NCBI GenBank assembly: GCA_937973935.1
Contig: CALJJF010000028.1
Coordinates: 1-7,307 of the forward strand
DNA length: 7,307 nt
Direction of reading: 5' to 3'
Source: MKRK01 sp001896915
GTDB lineage: Bacteria > Bacillota > Clostridia > Oscillospirales > Acutalibacteraceae
The notes beneath the pieces are model-generated. The model was given only the letters and a program-made list of their open reading frames with translations, had not been told where the DNA came from and ran no database searches. Positions 1 to 7,300 of the stretch are shown here, one piece after another. The first letter of the stretch is position 1. The number at the start of each line of letters is the position of its first letter. The translations under genes and the position numbers were made by a program.

Positions 1-960
1 AGCAGGGCGAACGACAGCCTTCAGTCGGACAGTGTGAAAGTAAACGTAATCGGAAAAAAGGGAACGGTTACTGAGGTGACGAAGAGCGCCATGCTGTCCA
101 GCGCCAACGGCTGGCAGTATACCTTCAACGATCTGCCGAAATATGCCGCCGACAATGTGACCGAGCTGATCTATTCGGTAACGGAGGATCCCATTGGGGG
201 TTATGTACAGACTGATTTCACAACCACCGTCACTCCAACAGAAATCAAATATACCTTTACCAACACACCCAAAGGGCGGTTGACGCTGACGAAAACAGAT
301 GCTGATGACACATCCCTAAAGCTTGCCGGTGCGGTGTTTGAGCTTTATCGAAAAAATGCGGGCGGGGATATATTAATCACAACAGAAACCACCGATTCGG
401 CCGGAAAAATATTCGTCTCGGATCTTGACGAAGGCACCTATTATTTCAAAGAAACCACTGCGCCGGGAGGGTATTCCCTCAATCCGGTCAATGTGACGGC
501 GGATCTTGTCATCGCCCATACGGTTTCCGGCTTTCAAAAGAGCGTTACGGTCACCAATGAAAAGAGCTTTTGCAGCTTCATAGTGGGCAAAACAATTACG
601 ACTGCATCGGAGAATGACGAGCAGTTTGTCTTTGAAATCACCGGTCCGGAGGGCACCTATCTTACTGTTTTGACCGTACCTGCCGGCAGCACAACCGCAT
701 CCCGGAAATTTGTTACCATGCCCCTGGGCAGTTATACAGTAAAAGAAACCAACGCAAACTGGCGATATACCGTCAAGGCCTCACAAACCCAGGCAAGCAA
801 CGGCAGTACGAGCTTCCCATTTGCCGGCGGCATGCTGCAGATGACTTTGAATGATCCGGCAAGCACAGCATATCGGTTTGATTTTACCAATGAACGTACC
901 AACACAACCTGGCTTGATGATCATGCAAGCGTAAACAACAAGATGAACAAGCCCTCTTAG
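1..960 (+). CDS. Cna-B/SpaA-type repeat surface adhesin, 3' part (5' truncated by window)
   Basis: The frame is open from base 1, so this is the C-terminal 319 residues of a longer secreted protein; the GTG at 34 is inside a domain and is not the start. Three prealbumin-like (Cna-B/SpaA) domains are visible. Domain 1 (about 1-90) has NGWQYTF, LPKY and YSVTED with Glu62, closing at FTNT (Asn88). Domain 2 (about 91-188) has LTLTKTDAD (Lys98), FELYRK, YYFKETTAPGGY (Glu151) and VTVTNEK (Asn186). Domain 3 (about 190-299) has Lys197, YTVKET (Glu249) and FTNER (Asn297). In this family, Lys, Glu and Asn at these places form intramolecular isopeptide bonds, so the protein should be a rigid, protease-resistant stalk outside the cell; that is inference. 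The C-terminus is a polar tail of about 20 residues after Asn297, with no LPXTG-like motif and no membrane segment, which is unusual for the family. It lies 20 bases before sipW and is probably in its operon. Confidence 0.88.
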   Translation, partial: SRANDSLQSDSVKVNVIGKKGTVTEVTKSAMLSSANGWQYTFNDLPKYAADNVTELIYSVTEDPIGGYVQTDFTTTVTPTEIKYTFTNTPKGRLTLTKTDADDTSLKLAGAVFELYRKNAGGDILITTETTDSAGKIFVSDLDEGTYYFKETTAPGGYSLNPVNVTADLVIAHTVSGFQKSVTVTNEKSFCSFIVGKTITTASENDEQFVFEITGPEGTYLTVLTVPAGSTTASRKFVTMPLGSYTVKETNANWRYTVKASQTQASNGSTSFPFAGGMLQMTLNDPASTAYRFDFTNERTNTTWLDDHASVNNKMNKPS

Positions 961-967
961 TGAAAAC

Positions 968-974
968 GGAAGGG
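968..974 (+). promoter_or_regulatory. Ribosome binding site setting the sipW start
   Basis: GGAAGGG ends six bases before the ATG at 981. The same frame could begin at a GTG at 960, but that codon overlaps the preceding stop and has no comparable site in front of it. The ribosome binding site therefore favours ATG 981. Confidence 0.7.
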
Positions 975-980
975 ATAACG

Positions 981-1469
981 ATGAAAAAAGCAGCATTTAT
1001 CACGTCTTCTGCAATACTGGCAATCCTTATCATTGCGGCTTTGTTTACAGCACTCCCTAAGGTGTTCGGACTGAAAATTTATACGGTAATGAGCAGCAGC
1101 ATGGAAAAAAGGCTGTCACCCGGCGATTTGATTTATGTTGCACCCACAGACGGGGATAAGATAAAAAAAGACGATATCATTTCCTTTGTGCTCAACAAAG
1201 ACCTGACGGTTGTGACCCACCGTGTGGTGGTGGCCGACAGAGCGAATAAGCAGTTTATCACAAAGGGTGACGCAAACAAAGGGAACGATGCTGCTCCTGT
1301 TATCTATGGAAACGTTCTGGGTGTGGTGAAGTTTTCGGTTCCCAAGCTGGGCTATCTGTTCCACTATGTGAACACAACTGGCGGCAGAGTAGTTTCGATT
1401 TCTTGCATCGTTCTGCTGGCAGTCATATCATTTCTATTAAGCGACAATAAAAAAAAGCCTGTTTCATAA
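981..1469 (+). CDS. sipW: SipW-type (ER/archaeal-type) signal peptidase I
   Basis: Predicted product is 162 residues, a membrane serine protease that removes signal peptides from exported proteins on the outer face of the membrane. An N-terminal membrane segment (about 6-30) is followed by VMSSSMEKRLSPGDL, where Ser40 before Met is the expected nucleophile (family form SGSMEP). THRVV supplies His80, and ITKGDANKGND supplies Asp97 and Asp103. A catalytic Ser-His-Asp set rather than Ser-Lys marks the ER/SipW type. A second membrane segment lies near 142-157, followed by a short lysine-rich cytoplasmic tail. In Bacillus, SipW processes TasA and TapA. Here the two genes just downstream encode proteins with matching signal peptides, so they are the likely substrates. 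Oddities: the usual Gly in SGSM is Ser here, and the tail lysines are coded by a run of eight A (1449-1456). Confidence 0.93.
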   Translation: MKKAAFITSSAILAILIIAALFTALPKVFGLKIYTVMSSSMEKRLSPGDLIYVAPTDGDKIKKDDIISFVLNKDLTVVTHRVVVADRANKQFITKGDANKGNDAAPVIYGNVLGVVKFSVPKLGYLFHYVNTTGGRVVSISCIVLLAVISFLLSDNKKKPVS

Positions 1470-1480
1470 AACAACGGGAA

Positions 1481-1488
1481 AAGGAGGG
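1481..1488 (+). promoter_or_regulatory. Strong ribosome binding site for the 1495 gene
   Basis: AAGGAGGG ends six bases before ATG 1495. The next in-frame ATG, at 1522, has no such site, so 1495 is the start. The site lies in the 25-base gap after sipW, fitting co-transcription. Confidence 0.8.
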
Positions 1489-1494
1489 ATCAGA

Positions 1495-2139
1495 ATGAGA
1501 CAAATCGGTAAAAAGATCACCATGGACAAACGAACAGTCCGTCTTTTGGGTCAGCTTGTTTTAACCGTGCTTGTATTTGTTTCGTTGAGCATCAACGGCT
1601 CTCTTTCTTATCTTTCCAACCAAACCGTTCCGGTTAGCAATAATTTTACAATGGGTATTCCCAAAGTGGAAATCAACGAGCCTTCTGTGGATCCGGATCA
1701 TGTACAGTGGGGAGCCAATTCCAAGCCGGTAACCCTCAGTGTCCCTTTGAATGCAGGTGGCGGTGTTGTGCGTGCGTCCTTCATTCCGATGTTTAAAAAC
1801 GCGGCCGGTGAATCTGTCAACAGTGCCGGCGGGGTGCTTGCACAGCCGATATCCAATCAATTGGTTTGCGGAGATATCACGTTGCATTTTACCCCGGGTT
1901 GGGATACAAACTGGTTTTACCGAAACGGGTATTTTTATTATAAAACTGTATTGGCACCCGGTCAGACCACGACCATGCTGCTATCGGGCGTAACCTTAAC
2001 TGCCAACACACCGGAAATGATAACAAAATACCAAGATATCTCGGTAGAGATAGAGGTTCTGGCAGATATCTTACAAAAAAATGCCGATACGGACACATTA
2101 TGGGGTGTAACGGTTGACGACAGCGGAAATGTTTCATAA
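1495..2139 (+). CDS. Secreted matrix-type protein with SipW-dependent-type signal peptide (BsaA/TasA-like)
   Basis: Predicted product is 214 residues. Basic residues (K6, K7, K12, R13, R16) precede a hydrophobic core (17-33) and then GSLSYLSNQTVPVSNNFTMG (35-54). This matches the pattern seen at SipW-cleaved signals (G-T-L-A-Y-L-T-D then V-T-N-x-F-T-x-G), so cleavage near Ser38 is likely. The mature part looks beta-rich. Its second half carries WFYRNGYFYY (140-149) followed by VLAPGQTTTMLL, closely paralleling WYYDSSDGYYYY and VLKPGETT in the protein encoded at 2951, so both belong to one BsaA-like matrix family. It has no C-terminal membrane segment or sorting motif, so it should be released or assembled into extracellular polymer. 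One cysteine lies near residue 125. Its role could be a minor fibre or accessory subunit, like TapA for TasA; that is inference from position and size. Assignment to the SipW-dependent group is strong; the exact function is not established. Confidence 0.82.
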   Translation: MRQIGKKITMDKRTVRLLGQLVLTVLVFVSLSINGSLSYLSNQTVPVSNNFTMGIPKVEINEPSVDPDHVQWGANSKPVTLSVPLNAGGGVVRASFIPMFKNAAGESVNSAGGVLAQPISNQLVCGDITLHFTPGWDTNWFYRNGYFYYKTVLAPGQTTTMLLSGVTLTANTPEMITKYQDISVEIEVLADILQKNADTDTLWGVTVDDSGNVS

Positions 2140-2218
2140 ACAGTATACAAATAGAGCTGGAAAAAGCAATTTGCTTAGAAAGCTTTAAAATAAAAAAACA
2201 TTAAAGGAGTACAAGAGT

Positions 2219-2902
2219 ATGACAAAGAAAAAACTAGCAATCATTTTGGCTGCGGCAGTACTGGTTATTTCGCTGGCAGCAGGCAGCACCCTTGCCTATT
2301 TGACAGACAAAGGTGACGTCACCAACACCTTCACAATGGGGAATGTGGACATTGACTTAACTGAGCCTCACTGGGACGACACCACCGACGGTAAGGTTTT
2401 GGTGCCCGGCGACACACTGGTCAAGGATCCCGTCGTTGCCGCAACCGAAGGCGACAGCTACATGCGTGTAAAGGTGGAAATCATCGACACAACCACCGGC
2501 TTACCCATTACGGACACAAACCGTATCAACCTGATTTTGAGCACCATCTATACCGATCCTACATATGTTATCGGCGGAACTGTGGGCACAAACATTGTGG
2601 AAGGCACAAAGTATTCGGCGGCTTCCATTGCTTCTTTTGCTGGAACCAACACAGCCGATTTCACCTTTGATACTACACGTGCCGGCGATCCTTCTGTACG
2701 TTACTACAACTACAACAGCATCTTCAAAACCAGCGACAGTGACAAGGCTGTTTTGTTCACAAATGTTGTAATCCCGACGGATTTTGACAACGCAGATCTG
2801 GCACTGCTGGGTTCCTTCTCACTGAAAATAACAGCACAAGCAATCCAGAGCGATAATTTTGCTAGCGCTGCCGCTGCGTTTACTGCGCTGGACGCTGCAT
2901 AA
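2219..2902 (+). CDS. TasA/CalY (camelysin)-like SipW-dependent fibre protein
   Basis: Predicted product is 227 residues, start supported by AAAGGAG (2203-2209) nine bases upstream. The signal is textbook for SipW: MTKKK, a hydrophobic core (6-21), then GSTLAYLTDKGDVTNTFTMG (22-41), with expected cleavage after Ala26. The mature protein begins with the NTFTMGNVDIDLTE strand typical of TasA/CalY proteins. It continues with VPGDTLVKDP (62-71) and MRVKVEI, and ends with ITAQAIQSDNF and an alanine-rich helix (SAAAAFTALDAA). That ending is common in clostridial members of the family. It has no cysteines and no anchor. In Bacillus, TasA builds the main protein fibre of the biofilm, and camelysin is a surface protein once described as a protease. 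I see no metalloprotease HEXXH motif here, so a structural role is favoured. The 79-base gap upstream is the largest in the operon; it holds the ribosome binding site and A-rich sequence but no convincing promoter. Confidence 0.88.
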   Translation: MTKKKLAIILAAAVLVISLAAGSTLAYLTDKGDVTNTFTMGNVDIDLTEPHWDDTTDGKVLVPGDTLVKDPVVAATEGDSYMRVKVEIIDTTTGLPITDTNRINLILSTIYTDPTYVIGGTVGTNIVEGTKYSAASIASFAGTNTADFTFDTTRAGDPSVRYYNYNSIFKTSDSDKAVLFTNVVIPTDFDNADLALLGSFSLKITAQAIQSDNFASAAAAFTALDAA

Positions 2903-2950
2903 GAACAGCAATAGCATAGCATAAAAACAGAACGAAAGGCAGGTGATGAT

Positions 2951-4162
2951 ATGAATAGAAGGCTGACCATCGGAGTTGTTTATGTGATTTTGATCATAAC
3001 CTTTCTCACCGGCGCCGTCAGTGCCGCAAACGAATGGTCCGTGGTGAAAGAAACTGTGAACAAAATCAGTATTGGCCAGGTCAAGGGTGAAATCCTAGAG
3101 GAGTACACCCAAAATCCTCTGGTCATGCCCGGTCAAACGGTACCAAAAACAGTAAATGTAACCAACACCGGGAACGTGGATTCCATCATTCGCATAAAGC
3201 TTACAAAAGCATGGGGCGAGTCGAGAGACACAGAAGGGAACCTGATCGTCAACCCTTCCCTAACCACAGACAATATTCACATCACCTGCAATTCGGATCA
3301 ATGGTACTACGACAGCTCCGATGGATATTATTATTATATCGGCGTTCTGAAGCCGGGAGAAACCACCGCTCGTTCTTTGCTGGATGAATTCACGGTTGAT
3401 GCGAACATCGGAAATGAATATAAAAAAATGCAGGCAGATATCAAAGTCAGCATGGAATGTATTCAGGCAGGCTGGACGGGGGTAAGTGCTTGGGGCAAAA
3501 CCCTGGAGCAATTGGGAATCGATTATGAGGAAAAGCCGGTTATCAGCGGACAATCCGGCGTTACCTTCTTGGATACCGTAAAGGGATTTGAGATTGATGC
3601 TACAGAGGGTGACCTCTTTGAGAGCTTTAAAAAGATGGTTCCCGGCGAAAGCAGGAGCCAGACCATTTCCATTGGCAATCAGTATGATAAAGAAACGGAA
3701 ATTTTTCTGAAAGCGGACTTTATTGACCAAATAGCAGTGACACAGGAAGAAAAAGAACTGATCAATAAGCTGTTAAAAGAATATGCCGTGATTACCATAA
3801 CCGGCGAGGACGGAACCCTCATTTACAGCGGACCTGTCTGGGGAAATGTTACAGAGGATTCCCACGGCAGCGACTCTATGAAGTATTATATCAGCCTTGG
3901 CAAATTCGCACCCGCTAAAAGCCAAAAGCTAACGGTGAATATTTCTCTGGATCCGCAGATGGACAACGAATATGCCAATCTGCTGGGTCTTGTGAAATGG
4001 ACGTTCTTATCAAACGGAAAAGAAGCCGATTATCTGTCGCCGGTTGACACGGGCGATATGGGCAGGCTGAATCTATCTCTTGGAGTATGCGCTGTTTCAA
4101 TCATCCTTTTGCTTATTGCCACCCCCAAGTTTTTCAGACGACGCAAACATAGTATCCGTTAA
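2951..4162 (+). CDS. BsaA-like two-domain matrix protein with C-terminal TGD/membrane anchor
   Basis: Predicted product is 403 residues; AGGTGAT (2941-2947) precedes the ATG. The N-terminal signal (about 1-25) ends in AVSAANEW, which looks more like an ordinary AXA signal than the SipW type. Domain 1 (about 36-175) contains MPGQT (59-63), VTNTGN, WYYDSSDGYYYY (118-129), VLKPGETT and NEY (155-157), and resembles the BsaA family of SipW-dependent biofilm matrix proteins. Domain 2 (about 200-355) contains MVPGES (229-234), SIGNQYDKETEIFLKA, SLGKFAP and DNEY (338-341). It looks like a second copy of the same kind of fold. The C-terminus has SPVDTGD (363-369), a hydrophobic stretch (373-391) and KFFRRRKHSIR, the layout of a cell-wall sorting signal, although LPXTG is not intact. 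It could tether or cap the fibre made by the upstream proteins; that is inference. No sortase gene lies in the window. Being last in the operon, it is followed by a terminator. Confidence 0.83.
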   Translation: MNRRLTIGVVYVILIITFLTGAVSAANEWSVVKETVNKISIGQVKGEILEEYTQNPLVMPGQTVPKTVNVTNTGNVDSIIRIKLTKAWGESRDTEGNLIVNPSLTTDNIHITCNSDQWYYDSSDGYYYYIGVLKPGETTARSLLDEFTVDANIGNEYKKMQADIKVSMECIQAGWTGVSAWGKTLEQLGIDYEEKPVISGQSGVTFLDTVKGFEIDATEGDLFESFKKMVPGESRSQTISIGNQYDKETEIFLKADFIDQIAVTQEEKELINKLLKEYAVITITGEDGTLIYSGPVWGNVTEDSHGSDSMKYYISLGKFAPAKSQKLTVNISLDPQMDNEYANLLGLVKWTFLSNGKEADYLSPVDTGDMGRLNLSLGVCAVSIILLLIATPKFFRRRKHSIR

Positions 4163-4170
4163 CATATGGC

Positions 4171-4218
4171 GAAACCTCTGATGGCTGTTTTGCAGCATCA
4201 GAGGTTTCTTTTCGTTTT
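4171..4218 (+). terminator. Rho-independent terminator closing the matrix operon
   Basis: GAAACCTCTGATG (4171-4183) pairs perfectly over 13 bp with CATCAGAGGTTTC (4196-4208). A bulged G and three more pairs (CTG with CAG) leave a loop of five bases. A T-rich run (TTTCTTTTCGTTTT) follows. It begins eight bases after the stop of the BsaA-like gene and ends before the promoter of the kinase gene, so it separates the two units. Confidence 0.92.
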
Positions 4219-4243
4219 GGGGCTGAAAGAAAGAAGCAATCCC

Positions 4244-4272
4244 TTGACAACAGGGGAGTTGCATTTTATACT
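4244..4272 (+). promoter_or_regulatory. Near-consensus housekeeping-sigma promoter for the kinase gene
   Basis: The -35 box TTGACA (4244-4249) is a perfect match. A 17-base spacer follows, then the -10 box TATACT (4267-4272), which differs from TATAAT at one base. Transcription should begin near 4279, giving a leader of about 25 bases. I see no clear operator repeat overlapping it. The kinase is probably made steadily and independently of the matrix operon. Confidence 0.85.
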
Positions 4273-4291
4273 TCAAGATAAGAAACAAAAA

Positions 4292-4298
4292 AGAGGTG
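4292..4298 (+). promoter_or_regulatory. Ribosome binding site for a probable TTG start
   Basis: AGAGGTG lies six bases before TTG 4305. An in-frame GTG at 4296 overlaps this site and would be left with no ribosome binding site of its own, and no in-frame ATG precedes the first membrane segment. TTG 4305 is therefore the preferred start. Confidence 0.65.
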
Positions 4299-4304
4299 CA
4301 AGCA

Positions 4305-7300
4305 TTGAAGGATATAACTTACCGGCGAATTACGGCAACAGTTTTCGGAACTTTGATGGTTTTTGCAATGCTTGCTTTTATTTTGTACGAGCGTCCTGCC
4401 GTAATCAAGACCAAAACAGCAGTCGGGGGTGTTCTTGATTTGACGGGTGTTCGGTTAAGTGAAAACAAAGTTGTGATGCTGAATGGTGAATGGGAATTCT
4501 ACCAGGACAAGCTTTTGTCTCCCGAAGATTTTAAAAACCCGTCGGTAAAAGAGAAAATGACCGGCTACATCAGCGTGCCCGGCAAATGGAGCGGAGAAAT
4601 CAACGGTACCGAGCTGTCTGCCAGAGGACAGGCGACCTATCGGCTGACGATTCAGCTGGGCAGACAAAACGCTATCTACGGCATAAAAACCGAAAATATC
4701 AGATATCAGAGCACACTGTTTCTGAATGACACCCAGCTGCTTGCCAACGGAAGATTTGCCATTCCTGACAAAGAACGTCTGCCAGCAGGAACTCCCGAAA
4801 CTGGGTATATTACCGTAAACGGCAATACCCTGACCATCGTGATGCAAGTCGTCAATGATGTTCATAATACCGGTGGTGTATATCAGCCGGTCTATTTTGG
4901 CAATCAATATGCCATCACAACCTTGCATGCAGCAGGCATCAACCGGGACACGCTGATTGTGGTGACCCTTTTTGTGGTTGCGCTCATGCATTTCATGGTA
5001 TATATGGCGATGAGAATGAAAAAGAGAAACGAGCCCATTCTTCTTCTGTTTGCCATCAATTTTGTCCTGTTTGCAGTATCCAACTCGATTTATGGCGAAA
5101 AGTTGTTATTACAGACCTTTTCGTTTTTATCCTTTGATCTATTATATAAGGTCAGCATGGTCAGTACTTATGGCAGCTTGCTGGTGGACGCTCTGTTTTT
5201 AATGCTGCTGGGGAAAAACGTTGTGCCAAAGCGGTTCGCCAATGGGGCAGTTATCATTTTCGGCTTATTTATTACCGTAATTCTCATTGCACCCCTAAAG
5301 GTCAATACCTTGCTGCAATCGTATTATGCTGTGTTCGGGGAGGGATTTCTTTTCATGATTCCCCTTCTGTTGGGAAGAGCAATTCACAAAAAGCAATACG
5401 GGGTATTGGGAAAACGCAGCCTGAGAATATTGATTATCACGTTTGTGTTCGGCTCCTGTTACGGGATCGGGATTTCACTGTATACCTTTACCATGCTTAC
5501 TGCCTATAAATTTGCTGTGTTGAGCGGTGCGGTATATGTGCTTCTGCTGGCTTTTTTGTTGTCGGACAAGTTTTCACAGGCGTTTCACGACAATGAGCAC
5601 TTAACGGAGAGGCTGCTGGCCATGGACACGCTTAAAGATGAATTTTTGGCAAATACCTCTCATGAGCTGAAAACTCCCTTAAACGGAATCATCAATATCA
5701 CCCAGTCCTTACATGAAAAAATATCGGATCAAATTAGCGAGAATCAAAGGCAACAGCTGGAGCTTTTGGTCATTGTGGGTAAGCGCCTGTCCGCCTTGAT
5801 TGACGATATACTGGATTTTGAAAAGCTGAAACGCAAGGAAATAAAGCTGGATAAAGCCATTGTGGAAGTCAAGACCAATGTCAGCCTGGTACTGGAAATG
5901 CTGAAGTATAGCAAAAGAAGCGATCAGGTCACGGTTGAAAATTGTCTCCCCGACACTTTGCCGCCCGCCTATGCCGACCAAAACCGATTGAAGCAGATTA
6001 TGTATAACATTGTCGGAAACGCTATAAAATTCACCCATACCGGCAATGTGACGGTGGATGGATATGCAGAAAAAGGCAGCATCACGATCAGAGTTACCGA
6101 TACCGGTATTGGAATCCCGCAAGAAAAGCAGGAGGAAATATTCGAACCCTTTGTGCAGGCCCAATCGGCGGCACACAGCTCCTACGGCGGAACAGGACTC
6201 GGCTTATCGGTTTCAAGACAGCTGGCAGTACTGATGGGCGGGACACTCACACTGGAATATTCCGTAGAAGGAAAGGGCAGTTGTTTTGTTTTCACCGTGC
6301 CGATCTATGACGGAAAAGAGAAAACGGCATCCGTCCCCTTGGTGTCAGACGGCGAGGAATGGTATCACGCCGCTCCCGGGAACAATCCCTCCATCATCAA
6401 AGGACAGGAAGCTAAAATCCTGGTTGTGGATGATGAGCCGCTCAACCAAAATATTCTTCTCAATATATTGGAAGAGGAAAATTGTGATATCCTGACGGTT
6501 TCGGACGGGAAGACAGCATTGAGGATGATTGAGACCGAAGGTTCCTTTGATTTGGTGCTGCTTGATATCATGATGCCGGAAATGTCAGGCTTTGAGGTTT
6601 GCCGGGAAATCAGAAAGCAGTATTCTCTTCTGGAGTTGCCGGTTTTGTTCATAACGGCACGTAACATGAAAAGCGACTTCAAGGCCGGATTTGATGTGGG
6701 TGCCAATGATTTTATCACGAAGCCCATTGATGCAGGAGAGCTTCGTTCCAGAGTCCGCACCCTGCTCCTTCTAAAAAAATCCTTGGCTACTGCCATTAAC
6801 AGTGAAATGGCGTTTTTACAAGCCCAAATCAAGCCGCATTTTTTATATAATACACTGAATACCATCATGAATCTGTGCTACAAGGACGGCGAAACCGCCG
6901 GCAGACTGCTTGGCAGACTCAGCGAATATTTGCAAAAGAGCTTTGACATTGAAAACACAACCGATAAGGTAACGCTGGAAAGAGAGCTGGAGCTGACCAA
7001 GGCTTATACGGAAATCGAGCAGGCACGCTTCGGAAACAGGCTGTATGTGGTGTATGATGTATATCAAAGCCTGATGTATAAAACCATTCTGCCGCTTACC
7101 ATACAGCCTATCGTAGAAAATGCCATTCGTCACGGCGTTTTGGCAAAAGAAGAGGGCGGAACCGTGCAAATATCCGTTTATCCCAAGGAAGAAGGCTACG
7201 AGGTGTGCATTCAGGATGACGGTGTCGGGATGATGGATACGACCAAAATCAACAGGGTTGGACAAAAAAGAGGAACCAGGGGCGGGGTCGGGCTCCAAAA

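Noticed and set aside
960..980. GTG start at 960 for the signal peptidase
   Set aside because: It overlaps the previous stop and lacks a ribosome binding site; ATG 981 has GGAAGGG at good spacing and gives a normal Lys-Lys N-terminus.
900..980. A frameshift that removed an LPXTG anchor from the Cna-B protein
   Set aside because: No frame after base 900 reads into a sorting motif or hydrophobic segment before sipW begins, so there is no sign of a lost anchor here.
2114..2142. Possible promoter TTGACG, 17 bases, TAAACA ahead of the TasA-like gene
   Set aside because: The -10 box matches only half of the consensus and the -35 lies in coding sequence; operon transcription explains the gene adequately.
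2219..2902. Camelysin-type metalloprotease activity for the TasA/CalY-like protein
   Set aside because: No HEXXH or other recognisable metal-binding protease motif is present; a structural role is better supported.
4166..4438. Open frame of 90 codons on the + strand
   Set aside because: It begins before and reads through the terminator hairpin, overlaps the promoter and the kinase gene's start, has no ribosome binding site, and resembles no family I know.
4455..4991. Antisense open frame of 178 codons under the kinase sensor domain
   Set aside because: The + strand frame here is a clear 7TMR-DISM protein; the reverse product has no recognisable motif or ribosome binding site.
5709..7298. 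Three antisense open frames (5709-6176, 6365-6868, 6843-7298)
   Set aside because: All lie opposite conserved kinase and receiver motifs and are shadows of that coding sequence.
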